A stretch of DNA of 64,000 nucleotides from Oscillatoria acuminata PCC 6304 (lineage in GTDB: Bacteria; Cyanobacteriota; Cyanobacteriia; Cyanobacteriales; Laspinemataceae), in contig NC_019693.1 of NCBI RefSeq assembly GCF_000317105.1, positions 4,527,227-4,591,226 on the forward strand. Reading direction: 5' to 3'. Made by a program: the position numbers and the translations under genes. Positions 7,650-17,791 of the stretch are shown in pieces. Below the pieces are notes generated by a model that was not told the origin of the DNA, did not search any database, and saw only the letters and a list, made by a program, of their open reading frames with translations. Position 1 is the stretch's first letter, and each line of letters opens with the position of its first letter.

Positions 7650-10070
7650 ATGTCAGACTTGATAGAATCCGTCCTAAAATGTGACGAAAAAATCGATCTG
7701 CGTCAGTTTGCCAGCGAATTACGCACCACCGGGCAGCAGTATTTTTTGAGAAATGATATCGTCCGAGCCTTCTCAGATTACTGCGAACACCATGAAAAGC
7801 CCTCGTATTTTTATCAATCTTCCTATCTAGGAAAACTGATTTTATATACCCAGGAAATCATTCTGGAAAACGAAAGTCTCTGCATGATTATCCGGCCTAA
7901 GATTGCCTCTCAGGAAATCTTTCGGATCTTAGAGGACCTCACTGTAGAGTCCATGACCGTGCAGGAATTGCTAGATTTGCGCGATCGCCTCGTCAATCAC
8001 CACCACCCCAACGAGGGAGATGTCCTCGAACTGGACTTTGCCCCCTTTTACGACTACTCCCCCACCATTCGCGACCCCAAAAACATCGGTAAAGGCGTTC
8101 AATTCCTCAATCGCTACCTATCGAGCAAGTTATTTCAAGACCCTCAGCAGACCCTTGAACTGCTGTATGAATTTTTGAACTTGCATCAATATAACGGACT
8201 GCAATTACTGATTAATCCCCGGATTAAAAACCGGCGGGAATTGTCCCAGAAAGTCAAACAAGCCCTTTCCTTTGTGGGCGATCGACCCCCAGAAGAACCC
8301 TTTGAAAACTTCCGGTTCGACCTGCAAATCTTAGGATTTGAACCCGGTTGGGGAAACACTGCCGGTCGCGTCCGCGAAACCCTAGAAATTCTCGACGAAC
8401 TGATCGACTCCCCCAACGATGCCGTCCTGGAATCCTTCATCTCCCGGATTCCCATGATCTTTCGGATCGTTCTCGTCTCCGTGCATGGGTGGTTTGGTCA
8501 AGAAGGCGTGCTCGGACGACCGGACACCGGGGGCCAAGTCGTCTATGTCCTGGATCAAGCGCGCAGTTTAGAAAAACAACTGCAAGAAGAATTTAAACTC
8601 GCCGGATTGGATACCTTAGGCGTTAATCCAAAAGTCCTCATCCTCTCCCGGTTAATTCCCAATGCCGATGGCACTCGTTGTAACGAACGCCTCGAAAAAA
8701 TTCATGGCACCGATAATGGCTGGATTCTACGAGTTCCCTTGCGGGAATATAATTCAAACCTGACCCAAAACTGGATTTCTCGATTTGAAATCTGGCCCTA
8801 CTTAGAAACCTACGCCATTGATGCCGAAAAAGAACTTCTGGCCGAATTTCAAGGCAAACCCGATTTAATCGTCGGCAACTATTCTGATGGAAACTTAGTG
8901 GCATTTCTGTTAGCACGTCGCCTGAAAGTGACCCAGTGCAACATCGCTCATGCCTTAGAAAAATCTAAGTATCTCTTCAGTAACCTCTACTGGCAAGACC
9001 TTGATCCCCAATATCACTTTTCTCTCCAATTTACCGCCGACTTGATTGCCATGAATGCTGCCAATTTTATTGTTAGCAGCACCTATCAAGAGATTGTGGG
9101 AACCCCGGATAGTGTGGGTCAGTATGAATCCTACGCCTGTTTTACCATGCCGGATCTGTATCATGTGGTCAACGGCATTGAGTTATTTTCTCCTAAATTT
9201 AACGTAGTTCCCCCTGGGGTGAATGAAGCGGTCTATTTTCCCTACACCCGGACCGAAGACCGGATCCCATCCAACCGGGAACGATTGGAAGAATTGCTCT
9301 TTACTTTGGATGACCCCGTTCAAGTTTTTGGAAAACTGGAAGACCCCAACAAGCAAATTCTGTTTTCCGTCGCCCGACTGGACCGGATTAAGAATCTGAC
9401 GGGTTTAGCTGAATGTTTTGGCCAGAGTCCTGAATTGCAAGAGCGCTGTAATTTGATTTTGGTTGCCGGTAAATTGCGAACTGAGGAGTCTACCGATACT
9501 GAAGAAATCAGCGAAATGCAAAAATTGTATGGCATCATTGAGCAATACAATTTGTATAACAAGATTCGCTGGTTGGGAGTTCGACTTTCTAAGAGCGATT
9601 CTGGGGAACTGTATCGGGTGATTGGTGACCATAAGGGAATTTTTGTGCAACCGGCTTTATTTGAAGCCTTTGGTCTGACGATTTTAGAGGCGATGGTTTC
9701 CGGTTTGCCGACCTTTGCCACCCAGTTCGGGGGTCCTTTAGAAATCATTCAGGATAAGGTGAATGGATTCTACATCAACCCGACGAATTTAGAGGAAACC
9801 GCAGAGAAGCTGCTGGACTTTGTGACCAAACATGAGCAAAATCCCCATTATTGGGATGAAATTTCCCAACGGGCGATCGAGCGGGTTTACACGACCTATA
9901 CTTGGAAAATTCATACCACCCGTCTGTTATCCCTGGCTAAAATTTACGGGTTTTGGAATTATACCTCCAAGGAAAACCGTGAGGATATGTTGCGCTACTT
10001 AGAGGCGTTATTTTATCTGGTTTACAAACCTCGCGCTCAGGCATTATTGCAACAGCACTGGGACCGATAG
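7650..10070 (+). CDS. sus: sucrose synthase
   Basis: An 806-residue enzyme that reversibly converts sucrose and UDP or ADP to fructose and a nucleotide sugar. Family length is about 800 residues. The N-terminal third is the sucrose-synthase regulatory region. The GT-B catalytic part holds GVLGRPDTGGQVVYVLDQAR (the hexose loop), ARLDRIKNLTGL, and the EX7E motif region FEAFGLTILEAMVSGLPTFA that binds the nucleotide sugar. The ATG at 7650 is preferred because TAAGGAG lies 6 nt upstream; an in-frame GTG at 7608 lacks a site. The gene is monocistronic. A GH100 invertase at 25 kb suggests both sucrose-cleaving routes are used. Confidence 0.96.
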   Translation: MSDLIESVLKCDEKIDLRQFASELRTTGQQYFLRNDIVRAFSDYCEHHEKPSYFYQSSYLGKLILYTQEIILENESLCMIIRPKIASQEIFRILEDLTVESMTVQELLDLRDRLVNHHHPNEGDVLELDFAPFYDYSPTIRDPKNIGKGVQFLNRYLSSKLFQDPQQTLELLYEFLNLHQYNGLQLLINPRIKNRRELSQKVKQALSFVGDRPPEEPFENFRFDLQILGFEPGWGNTAGRVRETLEILDELIDSPNDAVLESFISRIPMIFRIVLVSVHGWFGQEGVLGRPDTGGQVVYVLDQARSLEKQLQEEFKLAGLDTLGVNPKVLILSRLIPNADGTRCNERLEKIHGTDNGWILRVPLREYNSNLTQNWISRFEIWPYLETYAIDAEKELLAEFQGKPDLIVGNYSDGNLVAFLLARRLKVTQCNIAHALEKSKYLFSNLYWQDLDPQYHFSLQFTADLIAMNAANFIVSSTYQEIVGTPDSVGQYESYACFTMPDLYHVVNGIELFSPKFNVVPPGVNEAVYFPYTRTEDRIPSNRERLEELLFTLDDPVQVFGKLEDPNKQILFSVARLDRIKNLTGLAECFGQSPELQERCNLILVAGKLRTEESTDTEEISEMQKLYGIIEQYNLYNKIRWLGVRLSKSDSGELYRVIGDHKGIFVQPALFEAFGLTILEAMVSGLPTFATQFGGPLEIIQDKVNGFYINPTNLEETAEKLLDFVTKHEQNPHYWDEISQRAIERVYTTYTWKIHTTRLLSLAKIYGFWNYTSKENREDMLRYLEALFYLVYKPRAQALLQQHWDR

Positions 10071-11121
10071 GTCAAACCTTGGACTTTCTCTAAGATAACC
10101 ATTCAGATTCTTTTGAATGGTTGACTCTTGAACCTTGAGAATTAAGAATTAAACTCTAATCAGGTTGATTAGACCTCTTTTTGCCAAAAAATAGGTGTTA
10201 TCCTGAACAGTCTGCTCAAGTTTAGAGCAAACCTTGAATCATCCGGCTGCTTGGCATCTCCTTAAACTTGCCTCGGTGGCTAAATGATGAAATTGTCTAA
10301 ACTTCCCATGATAGCACAAATCATTGGGTAAGAGGGCTAGTAGATTAATTCTTAATTCTCAAGTCCAATCCCCTTTTTCGTGGCGTGGCGGTGTATCCCT
10401 ATCCTCAAACAGGATACTCTGACCGACTAACCCCGCATCATCCCTTCAGGTTCCATCGGTCCAATCCTGAATTCAGCTTGATCTCCCTTCGTACTTCGCC
10501 TGGGGAATAGGAGCGTCTCATTCTCACTCAAGTATTTCAAAATTTCACTAAATATCGTGACCGCCAAAAAAGCGATCGCCACCCCTTTCCTTTAGCGGCC
10601 CGTGATAGCTATTTGGGGAAATTTGGGTATAATCCACAACAACTGACTCCGACTCCGATCAGAGCCACGCGGAGGATCCAAGAAAAAGCACTTGTTCCTT
10701 CTTGTGACTCGGAACTTAAAAACAGTTGGGAGGGGGTGGTTTCAGATACAGTGACTCAAAACAAAAGAAAGTAACCCTGGGGTATCCTATCAGACCCTAA
10801 AAATCATTCCTAGACTACCATTTACATTGCGTAAATATTGGTCTATGGTTAAGGGTGTATTTTCGATTCAAAAATGGGGACTGCCTAGGATTCTCGGATT
10901 CCTCATCGTCGGTTCAATAAGGCACTGTCATTGTCAAATCAGACAAATTGCGTGCATTGTCAAAAAAATATCGCAAAAACAGAAGGAGGGGGCAAGTTTT
11001 ATTGAATATATCTTGAGTGCATCTGAGTGTTAGTGAGCGATCGCCAATTGTTGATAATCCATGACACACCCTACTTTTTGAGGATGAAGCCGAGCGATCG
11101 GCCTTGAAAAACTCCGATTTG
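10071..11121. other. non-coding region between sucrose synthase and the RTX gene
   Basis: About 1 kb without a convincing gene. It contains the 230-bp inverted-repeat element at 10134-10363 and a TATAAT at 10628-10633 without a convincing -35 box. A 68-codon frame at 10827-11033 has no family likeness. Confidence 0.4.
10134..10363. repeat. 230-bp element bounded by 19-bp perfect inverted repeats
   Basis: CTTGAGAATTAAGAATTAA at 10134-10152 has an exact inverted copy at 10345-10363. Nothing inside is coding. No clear target duplication was seen, so it could be a MITE or a long stem-loop at the end of the sucrose synthase transcript. Confidence 0.55.
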
Positions 11122-14100
11122 ATGAGTTTTAGTATTCACCCAAACTATTCTGTAGATATAATTCCCAAAATGGCACAAATTAGCGAACCGAATAATCCCC
11201 TGGCAACCAACCTTCCGGGATCAAACCTGCCCGGATTAGATGAAAGCGATCCCCTAGAATCCTCTCGAACTTTAGAGGAAGACGGCATTTTTTTAGACTT
11301 ATCCCTACAACAAATCATCCAAGGCCAAGCTGGAGATGATACAATCATTGGTTCCCTGGCCGACGATACCATAGATGGCAACGCAGGAAACGATACCATC
11401 TATGGAAATGCCGGCAATGATAGCCTTCTGGGAAACGAAGGCAACGACACGATCGCCGGCGGTCCCGGTAACGACATCATTCGCGGAGTCGCAGGCAACA
11501 ACGTCCTCTACGGAGACCTCACCCGGGAGGGACTCTCCCTCGAAGAAGGATTTGGCAACGACATCATCTTTGGCGGCATCGGCGATGACCTGATTTTCGG
11601 CAACCAAGGCGATGATACCCTCGATGGAGAAGGGGGTACCGACACCATTTATGGCGGCAAAGGCAACGACGTCATCATCGGTCATGAGGGGAATGACCTC
11701 CTCTCCGGTGACGATGGCAATGACCTCATCTATGGTGGCCTCGGCAACGATAACATTTCTGGCGGTCTCGGCAACGATACCCTCTACGGGGAAGATGGGG
11801 ATGACATCCTCAATGGCAACGAAGGCAGCGACTTATTAGTAGGCGGTGCCGGGAACGATATCATCTACGGTGACGACCTGACTGCGGAAGTCTTTGATGG
11901 CGGAAACGATGTCATCTATGCCGGGGAAGGCAATGATATCGCCTACGGTGGCGTCGGCAACGACATCATTTTTGGCAATGAAGGGAATGATATTCTCTTT
12001 GGTAACAAAGGGAATGACGTCATCTATGGCGGTCAAGGCGACGATACCGCCTACGGCGGTCAAGATAACGACCAACTGTTCGGGGACAAAGGAAATGATG
12101 TCCTCTTTGGGAATCTCGGAAATGACTTCATTGATGGCGGCGAAGGGGATGACCTACTCCTAGGCAACGAAGGGAGCGATCTCCTCGACGGCGGTTCTGG
12201 AAACGACATCATTTATGGCGGTCAAGACAACGATACCATCCGAGGCAGCGATGGAGATGACCAGCTTTTTGGTGATAAAGGCAATGATGTCATTTTCGGC
12301 GGCACCGGCAACAATACCCTCACTGGCGGCGAAGGGTCGGATCAATTTGTCATTTCTCCGGGATTGGGGTTTCTCCAACAGACGCGAAACTTAATTACCG
12401 ACTTCACCGATGGGGAAGATTTCCTGCTGTTAGCTGATGGCATTACCTTTGAAGACTTAGATATCCGCGAGGAATTTGATGCCACCGGGACTTTAAACAC
12501 CCTGATTCTCGATCGCCTCACCGGCACCGTTACTATCTTACAAAATGTCAGTGCCAGTCAGATTACCCGAGAAGACTTTCTTCCCCCAGTCGCTGCGCCA
12601 CCGCCACCGCCACCACCGGAGTCCGTCCCCCTCCCAGACATCCCCACCCCTCCGGTAATTACACCCCCCGTAATTCCGGGACCCGAACCCGAACCCGAAC
12701 CCGAACCCGAGGAGAGTGTCATTCAATTTAGCAATGCCACCTACCGAATTAACGAAGATGGGACTCCCGAAGCGATGCTAGTCACGGTGACTCGCACCAA
12801 TAGTAGCGAAGGGGTGGTTACTGCCAATGTGGTTCTTCAAGGCAATCCGGGAACTGCAACAGCGGTGGACGATTATGAAAATATTTTCCCCTTTGCTATC
12901 CAGTTTGCAGAGGGAGATACCACCCCAAAACAGGTTACTATTCCCATCGTTAACGATACCCGTGCCGAAGAGACGGAAACGATTAACTTACAACTGACCA
13001 ATCTCACAGGTACTGCGGTTTTAGGCAGCCAATCTACAGCGATCGTCGAAATTATCGACGATGATAATCCAGGAGAATTAGAGTTTGTTCTTCCGGCGGC
13101 AGGGAGTTTCCGAGTCAAGGAAAATGGAACCGTAGTTCGAGAAATCCAGGTCCGTCGAGTCAATGGCAGCAGCGGTGCGGTAAGCGCTGATATCGCTCTG
13201 GCTGCCGGTTCAGCGAGTACAAATCCACCCGCACAACCAGGGATTGTGGGAGAGGATTTTACGGCAGTTACGGTTCCCGTCTCCTTTACGGATGGGGAAA
13301 CGGCAACTAAAACCATTACACTCCCAGCTACGGCTATTCTGACGGATGGTCAAGTGGATGGTCTCAAAATTGTCAACCTATCCTTGACAAATGCCACAGG
13401 TGGGGTAGAACTCAATACCACTCCGGCACCTCTGCAAATTGAAGATATTGATCAACTGGTGGTCAGTATTGAGGTGACTCCCCCGGGAAATGAGGCGTTT
13501 GAAGCGGCGCAGGCGGACCTGGCACCCGACGCTACCCGAGAAGGGGTGTTTACGATCGCCCTGCGAGATGCCAATGGTACTCTAGTCAATGCTCCTGCCG
13601 GGGGTTTAACGGTTTCCTATCGGGTGGATACCACGGCACCGGCACAACCCACCGATCCAGAAGCAGCAGTCGAGGGTCAAGACTACAATGCCCTCTTAAA
13701 TGGTGCACCCTTCACCTTGGGGAGCAATACCGTTGTCATTCCCGAAGGATCTTCCACCGCTACCATTACCATCAATCCAATTGACGACGCTTTGCCCGAA
13801 GGCAATGAATTCGTTAAGCTCGTTTTGAATGAAACGGCTAATTACAACATCGCCAGTGACAAGCAAGAAGGGGAAGTTATCCTGATCGATAATGACTCAC
13901 CGATTGTTCGCATCAGTCCAGCTACGGAACGAATTAAGGAAGGAGAAAACCCCGAGACTGTCTTGACCATCTTTCGAGAAGATAGTGCGGGTAATCCGAT
14001 CACCTCGGGAGCTTTGACCGTCAATTATGGGCGGGGCGGGACAGCGACTAATGCTGTAGATTATGACGAGTTGACTGGGCAAGCCGTGATTCCAGATGGT

Positions 14101-14589
14101 CAATCCTCGGTCACCGTTACGGTTCGGGCTTTGGATGATAATAATGCCGAACCCGATGAAACAGTCCGCATCACCCTTGCTGGGTCAACGGATGCTACCC
14201 AGGTTTATGAACTGAAAGAGGGACAAACCCAGAGTGTTGTTACCATTGAAGATAATGAGACTCCCCAAATCAGTGTAGTAGGACGGGCTGCCGATGTCTT
14301 GGCTGACCCTCCTACGGGCAACCAGTTCCAATTTATCCGGTTTGGGGATAAAGCCATCCCCCTGACGGTGAATTATACCGTGGGGGGGACGGCTCAACCT
14401 GGGACGGACTACACGGCATTACCCGGCACAATTAACTTTACTGCGGGACAAAGTTCGGTGTCGCTTCCGTTAACTCCTATTGACAATCCGAATGATGCCA
14501 ATGCCAAGGTTGTCGAGATTCAGATAGTAGATGGAGCGACTTACGATCTAGGGTTTGCTGGCACGGGCAATTTGCTGTTCTTAAACTAA
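11122..14589 (+). CDS. large RTX (hemolysin-type calcium-binding) protein with Calx-beta domains
   Basis: About 1,155 residues, probably exported by a type I secretion system. Residues about 65-410 are tandem nonapeptides of the GGxGNDxIY type that bind calcium in a beta-roll. A module ending ISPGLGFLQQTRNLITDFTDGEDF closes the roll. A Pro/Glu-rich linker follows (about 490-530), with runs of Pro and a (PE) repeat. The C-terminal half carries about four or five Calx-beta repeats, recognisable by NEDGTPEAMLVTVTR, EGDTTPKQVTIPIVNDTRAEETETI and similar. No enzyme domain is seen, so a surface or matrix adhesin-like role is inferred. The start is uncertain: an upstream TTG at 11104 and an ATG at 11170 are alternatives, and none has a clear ribosome binding site. 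Confidence 0.85.
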   Translation: MSFSIHPNYSVDIIPKMAQISEPNNPLATNLPGSNLPGLDESDPLESSRTLEEDGIFLDLSLQQIIQGQAGDDTIIGSLADDTIDGNAGNDTIYGNAGNDSLLGNEGNDTIAGGPGNDIIRGVAGNNVLYGDLTREGLSLEEGFGNDIIFGGIGDDLIFGNQGDDTLDGEGGTDTIYGGKGNDVIIGHEGNDLLSGDDGNDLIYGGLGNDNISGGLGNDTLYGEDGDDILNGNEGSDLLVGGAGNDIIYGDDLTAEVFDGGNDVIYAGEGNDIAYGGVGNDIIFGNEGNDILFGNKGNDVIYGGQGDDTAYGGQDNDQLFGDKGNDVLFGNLGNDFIDGGEGDDLLLGNEGSDLLDGGSGNDIIYGGQDNDTIRGSDGDDQLFGDKGNDVIFGGTGNNTLTGGEGSDQFVISPGLGFLQQTRNLITDFTDGEDFLLLADGITFEDLDIREEFDATGTLNTLILDRLTGTVTILQNVSASQITREDFLPPVAAPPPPPPPESVPLPDIPTPPVITPPVIPGPEPEPEPEPEESVIQFSNATYRINEDGTPEAMLVTVTRTNSSEGVVTANVVLQGNPGTATAVDDYENIFPFAIQFAEGDTTPKQVTIPIVNDTRAEETETINLQLTNLTGTAVLGSQSTAIVEIIDDDNPGELEFVLPAAGSFRVKENGTVVREIQVRRVNGSSGAVSADIALAAGSASTNPPAQPGIVGEDFTAVTVPVSFTDGETATKTITLPATAILTDGQVDGLKIVNLSLTNATGGVELNTTPAPLQIEDIDQLVVSIEVTPPGNEAFEAAQADLAPDATREGVFTIALRDANGTLVNAPAGGLTVSYRVDTTAPAQPTDPEAAVEGQDYNALLNGAPFTLGSNTVVIPEGSSTATITINPIDDALPEGNEFVKLVLNETANYNIASDKQEGEVILIDNDSPIVRISPATERIKEGENPETVLTIFREDSAGNPITSGALTVNYGRGGTATNAVDYDELTGQAVIPDGQSSVTVTVRALDDNNAEPDETVRITLAGSTDATQVYELKEGQTQSVVTIEDNETPQISVVGRAADVLADPPTGNQFQFIRFGDKAIPLTVNYTVGGTAQPGTDYTALPGTINFTAGQSSVSLPLTPIDNPNDANAKVVEIQIVDGATYDLGFAGTGNLLFLN

Positions 14590-14640
14590 GAAGAGAGCCT
14601 ATAGGGGTTAAGAGGCGTTAACCCTGACCCGTTTAGCCTA

Positions 14641-14681
14641 AGTCTCCCCTACTTCTGGTGGGGGAGACTCTGCGGCTTTTG
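14641..14681 (+). terminator. hairpin terminator after the RTX gene
   Basis: AGTCTCCCC and GGGGGAGACT pair around a loop of about 10 nt. A short GC stretch and TTTT follow. It lies about 50 nt after the stop codon. Confidence 0.6.
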
Positions 14682-14751
14682 TATCAATCGGTTAAGATCG
14701 AAATAACAAGCCTAGATTAAAACCTAGCCGGAAACCGCACCCCCTAAGTTC

Positions 14752-15315
14752 ATGACTTCTCAAGTTCTTGTCGAAAAGAAAAAGTTAGAGCATCCACCTC
14801 GGGATATTCGTTATCTCGGCGATCGCGATCTGCGTCAGGCTGCCAAGCGCGTTGCTCAAGTGGATGCAGATATCCGCCAACTGGTGCGGGAAATGCTCCA
14901 AAGTATGTACACTGCCGATGGCATTGGATTGGCGGCACCTCAAGTCGGGGTCCAAAAACAAGTGATTGTCGTTGACTGTGATTTGGAAAACCCCGCAACT
15001 CCCCCCCTAGTCCTGATTAATCCTGTGATCAAGAAATTTGGCGGCGATGAATGCACCTATCAAGAAGGCTGTCTGAGTATTCCCGGGGTTTATCTGGATG
15101 TGAAACGCCCCGAAATTATCGAAGTGGCATTTAAGGATGAACGGGGACGTCCTCAAAAATTAACGGCGAAAGGAATTGTCTCGCGCTGCATTCAGCATGA
15201 GATGGATCACCTCAATGGTGTCCTGTTTGTCGATCGCGTGGAAAATCACTTGGCACTAACTGAGGAACTGACCAAACAAGGGTTTTCGACTAAAGACGTT
15301 AAATCCATGCTGTAG
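14752..15315 (+). CDS. def: peptide deformylase
   Basis: A 187-residue metalloenzyme that removes the formyl group from nascent proteins. All three signature motifs are visible: GIGLAAPQVG, EGCLSIPG with the metal ligand Cys107, and QHEMDHLNG with His149, Glu150 and His153. Length is typical. The ATG at 14752 gives the usual short N-terminal extension before the RYLGD strand. The gene has its own terminator immediately downstream and appears monocistronic. Confidence 0.97.
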   Translation: MTSQVLVEKKKLEHPPRDIRYLGDRDLRQAAKRVAQVDADIRQLVREMLQSMYTADGIGLAAPQVGVQKQVIVVDCDLENPATPPLVLINPVIKKFGGDECTYQEGCLSIPGVYLDVKRPEIIEVAFKDERGRPQKLTAKGIVSRCIQHEMDHLNGVLFVDRVENHLALTEELTKQGFSTKDVKSML

Positions 15316-15324
15316 GAAAATGTC

Positions 15325-15356
15325 AACGGTTAACTATTAGGGGTTAACCGTTTTTT
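15325..15356 (+). terminator. intrinsic terminator after def
   Basis: AACGGTTAAC and GTTAACCGTT form a perfect 10-bp stem followed by TTTTTT, 10 nt after the def stop codon. Confidence 0.88.
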
Positions 15357-15415
15357 CACGGCTTCAATGGTCACCTAGTAATATTGTAGTCATCCTTTAT
15401 TGGTCAGGGTTTCTC

Positions 15416-15616
15416 ATGTTCATGTCTCCCAAAACTTCCTTCTTTCTGGGTGCTTCCTGCGTGGCAGCGATCGCCTCGGTGGGTTCGATTTTTGAACTCT
15501 CCTCCGGACAACCGGAACTCGGAACCCTTCCCACGGGTATCATTCTGGCCATTAGCGTTCCCAGTGTGGTTTTATTCTTCCTCGCCGCAGTCCGGGATGC
15601 CAGAGAGTCCCCCTAA
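15416..15616 (+). CDS. small membrane protein of unknown function
   Basis: A 66-residue protein with two predicted transmembrane segments (about residues 8-26 and 40-58) joined by a short polar loop. A charged C-terminus, RDARESP, follows. I do not recognise a named family. Two ATG codons (15416 and 15422) are possible starts. The distinct two-helix pattern and its isolation between a terminator and a repeat fragment suggest a genuine gene, but coding is not proven. Confidence 0.5.
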   Translation: MFMSPKTSFFLGASCVAAIASVGSIFELSSGQPELGTLPTGIILAISVPSVVLFFLAAVRDARESP

Positions 15617-15642
15617 CTTGTGGATTCTCTCTCGGGTTGAGA

Positions 15643-15716
15643 CAGAAACCCGCACCCTCAAGGGTGGGGCTATACGGACGAAGCCCGCCTGCGCGGGCTG
15701 CGGACACAAAAATAGA
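15643..15716. repeat. fragment of a family B repeat
   Basis: Contains the AAACCCGCACCCTCAAGGGT segment, ACGAAGCCCGCCTGCGCGGGCT and following bases typical of family B. It lacks the terminal inverted repeats. It lies between the small membrane protein gene and the carotenoid isomerase stop codon. Confidence 0.65.
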
Positions 15717-15738
15717 CTTTTAAACAGACAACAGCTTG

Positions 15739-17265
15739 CTACAATCCCAAATCTACCCCAATTCTATGGGCACAGGCAAACCCAGAAAAGGCCACCGCAT
15801 TTAATCCTTGTCCGGGAAAGGTACTATCTCCCACACAGTACAACCCGGGAATCGAAGTTCGGTTAAACGGCATTCCCAGCAATCCCCATAACTTGCGCCG
15901 GGGAATCGGTCCATAAGTCCCATCCACCCGGTTTAAAAACCGGCGGTGCGATCGCGGGGTTCCCACTTCCATATAATCCAATCCCGCATCTAACCCGGGA
16001 AAAATCTCTTCTAAACGCTCAATAATTCGTCCTGCCGCTTCTTCCTTCTTCTCTTCATACTCTTCAGCAGACATTCCCTCCCAATCCTTAATCCAACTGG
16101 GGGTAAAAGTATGAAGGATATGATATCCATCCGGGGCTAAACTCGGATCCAAGAGGGTGGGAATCGACACAAAAATGGTCCCCTCTGGTTCTTCCATCTT
16201 CTGCCACTGGTCTAAGACAATATGATGACAAGCGGTATCCGGCGGCAATACTCCCGCTTCTACCCCTAAATGCAAACTAATAAAACTGGGGGATTTGCGA
16301 TAGCGACTCCGCCAAGTTTCTTCTTTCTGCGGCAGTTCGCGATCGCCCAATAACTTGTCAAAGGTATCCCAGCGCGTCGCATTGGACACAATCCGTTTGG
16401 CCCGATATTCGGCTCCCGTGGTCAATTTTACTCCCACGGCCTGTCCTTTTTCGGTGATAATTTTATCCACCCGGGATTGATAGCGAATGGTACTTCCGGC
16501 ATTGACTAATCCTTCGGCTAATTTCTTAGCAATTTGTCCCACGCCACCCTTGGGATAATTAATGCCTCCATAGTGGCGATCGGAAAATACCATCCCAGCA
16601 TTAATCATCGGGGTCATTTCTGCTGGCACCACGGACCAGCAATAGCATTCGATATCAATAAATTTCAGCAGGGCCGGATCTTTGATATACTTGCGGGCAA
16701 TATCTCCGGCATTCAGAGGGAGATATTTGACTAACCCCAAACAGGCGAGGGGATGCTGGAAAAACACCTGCATCAAATAGCGCGGTTCTTCCAGGGAAAG
16801 TAACGGCATGGCATTGAGGCAGTTGAATACTTTCCAGCATTCATCATAAAATTGACGAATTCCCTCCCGTTCATGAGGAAAGCGACTACCCAGTTCTTGC
16901 AAAAATTTCTCATAATTGCGATGAACTTCTAGGTCCAGTCCTTCCGGGAGGTGATAGTGGATCTGCACCGGATCCGGGACGGTTTCGAGGTTGACTTTGA
17001 CTGCATCCAGGGCGCGAGTCAGCAAATTGGTGGTGCCTTGGTCCCCAAATCCGAAGATCATGGAGGCTCCTTGGTCAAAGCAATAGCCATTGCGCTCAAA
17101 GGATCCAGAACTGCCTCCGGGAATGGTGTAGCTTTCCAGGACTAGGACCTTGGCTCCTTTAGCGGCGAGTTGGGTGGCGGTAACGAGTCCGCCAATGCCG
17201 GAACCGATAACGATAACATCAAAATTGTCAGTTTGGGGTGAGGTTGGGGTGGAAGCAACTGCCAT
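15739..17265 (-). CDS. crtH: carotenoid cis-trans isomerase (prolycopene isomerase)
   Basis: The 508-residue flavoprotein converts cis-lycopene precursors made by the plant-type desaturases to all-trans lycopene. An N-terminal dinucleotide-binding fold is visible at about residues 17-50 ([21 protein letters not shown] followed by an acidic strand end). [22 protein letters not shown] and the C-terminal [22 protein letters not shown] motif are characteristic of CrtISO/CrtH. Length agrees with the family. No other carotenoid gene is adjacent, as is usual in cyanobacteria. The distinction from other CrtI-like proteins rests on overall resemblance. Confidence 0.92.
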   Translation of the reverse strand: MAVASTPTSPQTDNFDVIVIGSGIGGLVTATQLAAKGAKVLVLESYTIPGGSSGSFERNGYCFDQGASMIFGFGDQGTTNLLTRALDAVKVNLETVPDPVQIHYHLPEGLDLEVHRNYEKFLQELGSRFPHEREGIRQFYDECWKVFNCLNAMPLLSLEEPRYLMQVFFQHPLACLGLVKYLPLNAGDIARKYIKDPALLKFIDIECYCWSVVPAEMTPMINAGMVFSDRHYGGINYPKGGVGQIAKKLAEGLVNAGSTIRYQSRVDKIITEKGQAVGVKLTTGAEYRAKRIVSNATRWDTFDKLLGDRELPQKEETWRSRYRKSPSFISLHLGVEAGVLPPDTACHHIVLDQWQKMEEPEGTIFVSIPTLLDPSLAPDGYHILHTFTPSWIKDWEGMSAEEYEEKKEEAAGRIIERLEEIFPGLDAGLDYMEVGTPRSHRRFLNRVDGTYGPIPRRKLWGLLGMPFNRTSIPGLYCVGDSTFPGQGLNAVAFSGFACAHRIGVDLGL

Positions 17266-17791
17266 GAGTCGGTATCTTGCGATCGCCTAAAGGGTTATGA
17301 ATGGGAAAGCTGACCACATTGCACTGCACCCACATCTGGACCCCAGTTTGATGTTAGGGACCGCCAGATGCCGGTTTTACAGACAATGCCGCAAGCTATG
17401 GGGTTATTGTAAGGGAAATTCTAGGTCAGGGGCGCAGGGGATTGGGTGATTTTTGCCCCTAGGGAATGGTTGTAGCGAGGTCCCCAGCTTTGCGCCTACC
17501 CCCAAAAGAAATACGGGACTAGCCGCTATTGCTGACCAATCCCGCCTGCCGATCCTTTTTGAGAGGAGAACACTTTAGTAATCTCAATATAGACTTATTG
17601 AAAAAGTTTGTCAATACTTATTGAGAACTTTTTTCAGAAATTTTTTCAGGGAATCTGCGAGTTAACAACAGGTAACGGAATCTGGGGCAGAAAACGATCG
17701 CCCCTAGATTAACGAAGCAGACTCAGAAGGCAGTACAATCGGTCTGGTCTCCAACTTAGAATTTTAAGACAAGCGATCGCCCAAAAAGCCC
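17266..17791. other. divergent intergenic region between crtH and upp
   Basis: About 526 bp without a gene. A T/A-rich stretch at about 17580-17650 contains two near-direct copies of ACTTATTGA. No confident promoter or RNA was found. Confidence 0.4.

Noticed and set aside
11300-12330. CRISPR-like regular repeats in DNA
   Set aside because: The periodicity is the 27-nt coding of RTX nonapeptides in an open frame. There are no conserved direct repeats with unique spacers.
15450-15866. 138-codon plus-strand frame
   Set aside because: It overlaps the small membrane protein, the family B fragment and the crtH 3' end in other frames, with no family features.
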